Both the position numbers and the translations under genes were made by a program. 10,201 nucleotides of DNA from an uncultured Eggerthella sp. (GTDB taxonomy: Bacteria; Actinomycetota; Coriobacteriia; Coriobacteriales; Eggerthellaceae), in assembly GCA_900548955.1 (NCBI GenBank), contig URMQ01000053.1, forward strand, positions 1 through 10,201, in the 5' to 3' direction. The notes under the pieces are model-generated. The model made no database searches. It was not told the origin of the DNA and was given only the letters and a program-made list of their open reading frames with translations. Shown here in pieces: positions 6,977-10,201 of the stretch. How positions within the stretch are numbered: position 1 is the stretch's first letter; every line of letters begins with the position of its first letter.

Positions 6977-7822
6977 TTACCTGAAACCGATTTCACTGAT
7001 ACAGCAATCGGCGTGACGTGATCCTTCATATACCGAATCAATACGTAGGGTAATTTGATTTGGATAAACAGGCTCAGCAAACGTAACTACCTGTAAGGCG
7101 CTATATTCATCAACCAAAGAAGTTGTTCCAATGGGTACACCATCAGCAAAAATAGTAATTTGGTGAGGGCGAGCATTGGCATAATACAAATCTTTGCTCT
7201 TACAATACCCATTAAAGATAGCCATTTCGGTTAGAGGCTCATGGGAGGTCAAATTAACAAACGTTATTTCAGAACCTGCGCCACTGCCCGAATCCCCTTC
7301 TACCCAGGCAGTGGAATTATTGCCGTCAGATACATTTGAAGCATAGTATGTCCCGTAGCTTGAAGTTTCTAATGTTGAAGAAGCAGAAATATCAGTAAAA
7401 GGAACAACCAGTCCAGGGTACGATCCCGTAACATTCGAGCTCAAATAAGGTATGGTGCCTTCATCAGAAGAAGCCGCAGCTGAACCTGTTGTCTTCTCAG
7501 GAGCAACCGCAGTTGTTTCATTCTCGGAAGCATTTTCTTGAGTTGAATCCTCCTCAACAGCATCAGATTCCTTTACAGACTGCTCTCCTTGAATCTGTAC
7601 AGCACCAGTAGCTTGAGCATCTTCGTTTGATTGATCACCAAATACAAATACTACAAACAAAATAGCTATAACTACAAGGACAATTACACCTGCTGCAATA
7701 CCAATAACGAGCTTCTTTTTGGAGTCTTGAGACGAAGTAGGTTCTTCACAAGGCACACCACAGGAAGTACAAAACTTGCTGGAATCCTCCAACTGCGCTC
7801 CGCACCGTGTACAAAACTTCAT
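6977..7822 (-). CDS. Zinc-ribbon membrane protein with C-terminal discoidin-like (NADase-type glycan-binding) domain
   Basis: 281-residue protein with three parts. Residues 1-25 form a rubredoxin-like zinc ribbon with ligands C4, C7, C18 and C21 (CTRCG and CTSCG). A single membrane helix follows at about 38-62, after a lysine cluster. A Glu/Ser/Thr-rich low-complexity linker (63-125) leads to a folded domain (about 150-281) holding SDGNNSTAWVEG (165-176) and ending in CISEIGF (274-280), a pattern of discoidin/F5-8 type C folds and of the NADase-type glycan-binding domain. The ribbon should be cytoplasmic and the C-terminal domain outside, where it may bind cell-surface sugar; ligand and role are unknown. 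C207, C273 and C274 lie in the outer domain. An AAAGGAG site (7828-7834) 5 bases upstream fixes the start. The gene follows the RNHCP gene by 48 bases and may share its transcript. Confidence 0.85.
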   Translation of the reverse strand: MKFCTRCGAQLEDSSKFCTSCGVPCEEPTSSQDSKKKLVIGIAAGVIVLVVIAILFVVFVFGDQSNEDAQATGAVQIQGEQSVKESDAVEEDSTQENASENETTAVAPEKTTGSAAASSDEGTIPYLSSNVTGSYPGLVVPFTDISASSTLETSSYGTYYASNVSDGNNSTAWVEGDSGSGAGSEITFVNLTSHEPLTEMAIFNGYCKSKDLYYANARPHQITIFADGVPIGTTSLVDEYSALQVVTFAEPVYPNQITLRIDSVYEGSRHADCCISEIGFR

Positions 7823-7870
7823 ACCTACTCCTTTACCATTACCACATTAAGGAAAGCTGACGTACTAATA

Positions 7871-8296
7871 TTATTTAAAACTTCCTACGTAGCCCATTGC
7901 ATCTGACATTTCCTGAAGCCTTTCTATAGGGAAAGGAGGTTCACACAAAGGTTTCATGGCTATAGACATAAGTTTCATAGGATTATCATCGGCAGCACAT
8001 CTATTTGAAACTATTTTCCCGCAACGTCTACAGCGATGCAGAATTGCCCATTCACCATTTTTACGAACCCAAACAGCGATAGGATCCATATAACCCCCGC
8101 AATCACTTTCGCGATCCCCTGGTTCATTATCCACATGCAAACTCGATAAACAATTTGGACAATGATTGCGATGTTCTGTTCCAGCGAATTCTGGTACAAC
8201 CAATCTGCCACAAACTTTACACTCAAATACCTCTTCACACGGGTTATTTTTGTAATAACCTGTTTTAAATTTTTTCCTTTTATTTTCTCGATTCAT
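7871..8296 (-). CDS. RNHCP domain-containing zinc-binding protein
   Basis: 141-residue small cytoplasmic protein of the RNHCP family, named for the motif seen here as RNHCPNCL (43-50). Likely metal-binding cysteines: C26/C29 (FECKVCG), C46/C49 (the RNHCP motif), C66 (DCGG) and C89/C92 (RCRRCG), with C100 in SNRCAADDN. The HVDNEPGDR stretch (54-62) is also family-typical. The many Cys-x2-Cys pairs point to two zinc sites and possible nucleic-acid or protein binding; the biochemical function of the family is not established to my knowledge. The ATG at 8296 has a GAGAGG ribosome site 9 bases upstream. It lies upstream of another zinc-ribbon gene on the same strand. No good promoter could be read in front of it. 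Confidence 0.88.
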   Translation of the reverse strand: MNRENKRKKFKTGYYKNNPCEEVFECKVCGRLVVPEFAGTEHRNHCPNCLSSLHVDNEPGDRESDCGGYMDPIAVWVRKNGEWAILHRCRRCGKIVSNRCAADDNPMKLMSIAMKPLCEPPFPIERLQEMSDAMGYVGSFK

Positions 8297-8567
8297 CTGA
8301 ATCTACCTCTCAAAAATGACATCCAAATATCGAAATAGACTTTCAAGAAATTCTTAAAAGCACTGTATTTCTCTGAATTAAACAATCATTCTTTTGGGAG
8401 GTGGAATAAATAAATATGCAGACCAACCTCCCGGCTAGCCCACAAGAACACATTCGCCACTTACCATGGCTTTGTACTTCTCCTTTCTATATCGCAAAGG
8501 ACACAGCGCCCTTTAGCTGACAACCCCCACCTTTGGCCTATAAACCTAAGCCGAAGTAAAGTACAAT
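8297..8567. other. Intergenic region without a convincing gene, rich in inverted repeats
   Basis: Nothing here passes as a protein gene. A 34-codon frame from the ATG at 8416 has a poorly spaced ribosome site and no recognisable product. The stretch is unusually rich in inverted repeats: AAGAA-A-TTCTT (8345-8355), GGGAGGTGG with CC-A-ACCTCCC (8396-8432), GGCTAGCC (8433-8440), GCCA/TGGC (8456-8470), TCCTTT/AAAGGA (8481-8501) and CAGC/GCTG (8504-8519). TTGTACTT (8472-8479) is also perfectly complementary to AAGTACAA (8559-8566) and encloses the last two hairpins. A structured RNA is possible, but the strand cannot be assigned. Confidence 0.4.
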
Positions 8568-8598
8568 AAAAAAGGTAGCCATCTTTCGATAGCTACCT
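8568..8598 (-). terminator. Intrinsic terminator of tRNA-Leu transcript
   Basis: Read on the minus strand, AGGTAGC-T-ATC pairs with GAT-G-GCTACCT (11 pairs, one G-U) around a GAAA tetraloop, followed directly by six T (8568-8573). It begins 11 bases after the tRNA CCA end. This is a compact, textbook terminator. Confidence 0.9.
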
Positions 8599-8609
8599 AG
8601 ACGTTTAAC

Positions 8610-8699
8610 TGGTGTCAGAGGCGGGATTTGAACCCGCACGCCCGTATAGTTAGGCACTAGCACCTCAAGCTAGCGTGTCTGCCGTTCCACCACTCTGAC
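8610..8699 (-). tRNA. tRNA-Leu, anticodon GAG
   Basis: 90-base gene including an encoded CCA (8610-8612). The acceptor stem GTCAGAG (8693-8699) pairs with CTCTGAC (8614-8620), with discriminator A at 8613. The anticodon stem CTAGC/GCTAG encloses the seven-base loop TTGAGGT (8662-8668) with anticodon GAG (8664-8666), reading CUC and CUU leucine codons. The T arm is GCGGG-TTCAAAT-CCCGC. The long variable arm, with GCC/GGC pairing, makes it type II, as expected for tRNA-Leu. It lies 95 bases downstream of secG on the same strand, with its own promoter candidate and terminator. Confidence 0.97.
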
Positions 8700-8705
8700 G
8701 TTTAA

Positions 8706-8724
8706 CTTAAGCTATTGGCTTAAG
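8706..8724 (-). other. Perfect hairpin in the tRNA-Leu 5' leader
   Basis: CTTAAGC (8706-8712) and GCTTAAG (8718-8724) form a 7-bp perfect stem with a 5-base loop, ending 6 bases from the mature tRNA 5' end. In the precursor it sits between the promoter and the RNase P cleavage site, where it could assist processing. It has no T-run, so it is not a terminator. Confidence 0.6.
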
Positions 8725-8748
8725 GGCTGCTCACTTGCAGCGAGGAAT

Positions 8749-8776
8749 ATATTACCAGAACGAAACTAAGTTGCAA
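8749..8776 (-). promoter_or_regulatory. Candidate promoter of tRNA-Leu
   Basis: On the minus strand TTGCAA (8771-8776) and TAATAT (8749-8754) are separated by 16 bases, placing the start near 8741, about 40 bases before the tRNA. It lies just downstream of the secG stop, and no terminator is visible between secG and the tRNA, so read-through from secG is also likely. Confidence 0.55.
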
Positions 8777-8784
8777 GAACTTTT

Positions 8785-8802
8785 TTTAAGCAATTTAAGC
8801 AA
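8785..8802. repeat. 9-bp tandem repeat at the secG stop codon
   Basis: TTTAAGCAA occurs twice in direct succession (8785-8793, 8794-8802). The second copy contains the secG stop codon (minus strand) and the first repeats the same stop signal downstream. It is probably a small slippage duplication without effect on the protein. Confidence 0.7.
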
Positions 8803-9058
8803 TCGTTCCTTGAGGATATACAATCATCAAAACAACAAGAGAAACCAAAAATACCGCAGCCAAAATAATAGTAATACGGTCGAGATTCTTCTCTACTGTA
8901 CCAGAACCTGTTTGGTTGTTATACACCTGAGCAGCAATCATGTCGCTCAAACCAGTACCTTTGCCAGAATGGAGCAAAACAAAAATAACAAGACCAATAC
9001 CAGAAACCACCAAAAGCACGGTAAAAATAATTGCGATGATACTCAATGTAAATCCCAT
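8795..9058 (-). CDS. secG: Preprotein translocase subunit SecG
   Basis: Small integral membrane component of the SecYEG protein-export channel that assists SecA-driven translocation. The 87-residue product has the family layout: a first membrane helix (about 4-29), the conserved loop LLHSGKGTGLSDMI (28-41), a short polar region with GSGTVEKNLDRIT (51-63), and a second helix (about 62-81). Length and loop match short Gram-positive SecG proteins. The Shine-Dalgarno before the ATG at 9058 is weak, but a near-consensus promoter lies upstream and a hairpin lies at the predicted mRNA 5' end. It follows tpiA on the same strand, separated by a terminator, and precedes tRNA-Leu(GAG) without an obvious terminator between them. 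Confidence 0.93.
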   Translation of the reverse strand: MGFTLSIIAIIFTVLLVVSGIGLVIFVLLHSGKGTGLSDMIAAQVYNNQTGSGTVEKNLDRITIILAAVFLVSLVVLMIVYPQGTIA

Positions 9059-9069
9059 CTAGATAGACG

Positions 9070-9095
9070 TTTATTTGTAAGCTTACACAAATAAA
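9070..9095 (-). promoter_or_regulatory. 9-bp perfect inverted repeat in the secG 5' leader
   Basis: TTTATTTGT (9070-9078) and ACAAATAAA (9087-9095) pair perfectly around an 8-base loop. The repeat overlaps the predicted transcription start and ends 11 bases before the secG ATG. It could be an operator, or a 5' mRNA hairpin affecting stability or ribosome access. It is not followed by a T-run. Confidence 0.6.
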
Positions 9096-9097
9096 GA

Positions 9098-9126
9098 ATT
9101 ATAGAAACTTACGTACAATATCGCAA
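9098..9126 (-). promoter_or_regulatory. Promoter of secG
   Basis: On the minus strand TTGCGA (9121-9126) and a perfect TATAAT (9098-9103) are separated by the ideal 17 bases, placing the start near 9091, about 33 bases before the secG ATG. This is the best sigma-70/sigma-A-type promoter in the window. Confidence 0.8.
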
Positions 9127-9159
9127 GACGTTCCACCTTAAAATTCAGCAACTAACCCA

Positions 9160-9189
9160 TTCTTCATAAATAAGTTCTTCATAAATAAG
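9160..9189. repeat. Perfect 15-bp tandem duplication
   Basis: TTCTTCATAAATAAG occurs twice head to tail (9160-9174, 9175-9189) in the tpiA-secG gap, about 35 bases upstream of the secG -35 box. It may be a slippage product or paired binding sites. Confidence 0.9.
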
Positions 9190-9255
9190 TCTTGCTCGCT
9201 AATATGACCAAGAAGACAGCATCATGACAAAAAACTCTCGATACCAAGCCATCAC

Positions 9256-9281
9256 AAAAAATGCCCCGCAAAAGCGAGGGC
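9256..9281 (-). terminator. Intrinsic terminator of tpiA
   Basis: On the minus strand GCCCTCGC pairs with GCGGGGC (one bulge) around a TTTT loop, and the stem is followed by A and six T (9256-9261). It lies 65 bases past the tpiA stop and separates tpiA from the independently promoted secG. The rest of the 288-base tpiA-secG gap holds the 15-bp tandem repeat and the secG promoter. Confidence 0.85.
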
Positions 9282-9346
9282 CACGGATTCAAGTGATACA
9301 TCTTAAAAGATTACCGGGAACAGTGAATCTCTTGCCTTAGAAAAGC

Positions 9347-10129
9347 CTACGCCTTACTGGCTGCCTCGTGTGCGCTTTCAATAAGCTGGCGGAACGAATC
9401 TGCCTGAAGCGATGCTCCACCAATAAGACCACCATCAATATCAGGCTGAGCCAACAGTGATTCCACATTACCAACATTCATAGAGCCGCCATAAAGCACA
9501 CGACAAGACTCTGCTACGCCTTCACCAAACATTTCCTTAAGCGTGGTGCGAATTGCACCACAAACTTCTTCTGCCTGTTCTGGCGTTGCCGTGCGTCCCG
9601 TACCAATTGCCCAAATTGGCTCATAGGCAATAACGACATCCTTCATGTCAGTTTCATCTAAACCAGCTAAAGCAGCGCGAACCTGAGCCACAATAAAGGC
9701 ACCATAGTCACCGGAATCGCGCATAGCAAGAGATTCGCCAACACACACAATAGGAGCAATTCCTGCTTCAATAAGCGCTTTTACTTTTTGGTTAACCGTA
9801 GTATCTGTTTCATTGAACATTTCACGACGTTCGGAATGACCAACAATGCAGTATTCACAACCAGCTTCTTTAATCATGGGAATAGAAATTTCGCCCGTAA
9901 AAGCACCAGATTCTTCCCAATGAACATTTTGAGCGCCAATTGCAATTTTTGTCTTATCGAAGTCTATAACGGTGTAAACCGACTTAATGTCGATCGCAGG
10001 AGGACAGACTACAATATCTACGTTATCCCACTTACGATTGTATTGATTGCAGAGCTGCTGAGTTAAAACGATAGCCTCAGATATCGTTTTATTCATTTTC
10101 CAATTACCTGCCATTAAATACTTGCGCAT
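9347..10129 (-). CDS. tpiA: Triosephosphate isomerase TpiA
   Basis: Interconverts dihydroxyacetone phosphate and glyceraldehyde 3-phosphate in glycolysis; a cytoplasmic dimeric TIM barrel. The 260 residues are slightly longer than the usual 250. The active site is complete: N9 and K11 in AGNWKMN, H98 in VGHSERR, E170 in AYEPIWAIGTG with the mobile loop after it, and the phosphate-binding YGGS (213-216) and DGGLIGGAS (232-240). An AGGGGG ribosome site lies 5 bases before the ATG at 10129; an ATG at 10133 is out of frame. It is followed by its own terminator and then by secG, an order known from other bacteria. Confidence 0.97.
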   Translation of the reverse strand: MRKYLMAGNWKMNKTISEAIVLTQQLCNQYNRKWDNVDIVVCPPAIDIKSVYTVIDFDKTKIAIGAQNVHWEESGAFTGEISIPMIKEAGCEYCIVGHSERREMFNETDTTVNQKVKALIEAGIAPIVCVGESLAMRDSGDYGAFIVAQVRAALAGLDETDMKDVVIAYEPIWAIGTGRTATPEQAEEVCGAIRTTLKEMFGEGVAESCRVLYGGSMNVGNVESLLAQPDIDGGLIGGASLQADSFRQLIESAHEAASKA

Positions 10130-10201
10130 ACATTCCCCCTACCAACTCCAGAATGTGTGCATTGATATATGCTTTACGGAAACCTTTATATTCAGGATAG
10201 T
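10104..10201 (-). other. Open frame upstream of tpiA, possible tail of a preceding gene
   Basis: One minus-strand frame is open from the right edge to a TAA at 10104-10106, overlapping the tpiA start by 26 bases; the visible part reads YPEYKGFRKAYINAHILELV and on. It does not look like the C-terminus of Pgk or Gap, the usual neighbours. About 30 codons without a stop can arise by chance, so this may equally be tpiA leader sequence. No clear promoter is visible in it. Confidence 0.25.

Noticed and set aside
8345..8355. AAGAA-A-TTCTT palindrome as an operator for the RNHCP gene
   Set aside because: It is short and AT-rich, readily expected by chance, with no clear promoter next to it.
8416..8520. 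34-codon plus-strand frame in the gap before tRNA-Leu
   Set aside because: The only ribosome-like GGGAGG is 14 bases away and inside a hairpin, and the product resembles nothing known.
8297..8567. SRP RNA, tmRNA or RNase P RNA in the structured gap
   Set aside because: The conserved core sequences of these RNAs are not found on either strand.
8610..8699. tRNA-Leu as an integration (attachment) site
   Set aside because: There is no integrase gene nearby and no longer duplicated tRNA 3' end within the window; the 11-bp flanking repeats are too short and oddly placed for standard att sites.
8735..9094. 119-codon plus-strand frame across secG
   Set aside because: It is antisense to secG, with Asn/Gln/Arg-rich low-complexity composition typical of a shadow frame.
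9224..9340. 38-codon basic plus-strand frame between secG and tpiA
   Set aside because: It runs through the tpiA terminator hairpin on the opposite strand and has only a weak AAGAAG before the ATG.

Overview
The window reads as ordinary chromosome of a low-to-moderate GC (by eye a little over 40%) Gram-positive-type anaerobe or fermenter. Evidence for this is the strong AGGAGG-type ribosome binding sites, the FocA-type formate channel, an iron-dependent alcohol dehydrogenase, an RNHCP-domain protein and a zinc-ribbon/discoidin membrane protein. My best guess is Actinomycetota, class Coriobacteriia, with Bacillota as the alternative. That is an inference from gene style, not from a marker gene. 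There is no insertion sequence, phage gene or CRISPR array, and I do not see a clear new defence or mobile system.

Region 1 (1-1534, minus strand) is a tight operon: a PaaI-type hotdog thioesterase, then queD, then queE (running off the left edge). QueD and QueE are consecutive enzymes of 7-deazaguanine (preQ0/queuosine) synthesis. Divergent from it (1601-2509, plus) are dtd, the D-aminoacyl-tRNA deacylase, and a four-helix membrane protein of unknown function. They end at a candidate bidirectional terminator shared with the convergent formate/nitrite transporter gene focA (2589-3440, minus).

Region 2 (3441-6855) starts with a regulatory-looking intergenic stretch holding a 13-codon ORF with an excellent Shine-Dalgarno, imperfect tandem repeats, and a promoter overlapped by an inverted repeat. 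A three-gene, translationally coupled plus-strand operon follows: a TTG-started membrane-anchored protein of unknown function, an iron-containing alcohol dehydrogenase, and a class-3-like aldehyde dehydrogenase. Together the two enzymes could interconvert an alcohol, its aldehyde and the carboxylic acid. A strong bidirectional terminator (6934-6966) closes the operon.

Region 3 (6977-8296, minus) is a pair of zinc-binding proteins: an RNHCP-domain protein, then a zinc-ribbon protein with one membrane helix and a C-terminal discoidin-like domain. Upstream lies a 270-base gap rich in inverted repeats, with no convincing gene.

Region 4 (8568-10201, minus) is a housekeeping block: tpiA (triosephosphate isomerase), secG (Sec translocon subunit) and tRNA-Leu(GAG). 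Terminators follow tpiA and the tRNA. secG has a near-consensus promoter with a perfect 9-bp inverted repeat at the predicted transcript 5' end. secG next to tRNA-Leu(GAG) is the arrangement I recall from E. coli (secG-leuU), and tpiA-secG-tRNA-Leu from Pseudomonas, so it looks like an ancient gene order.
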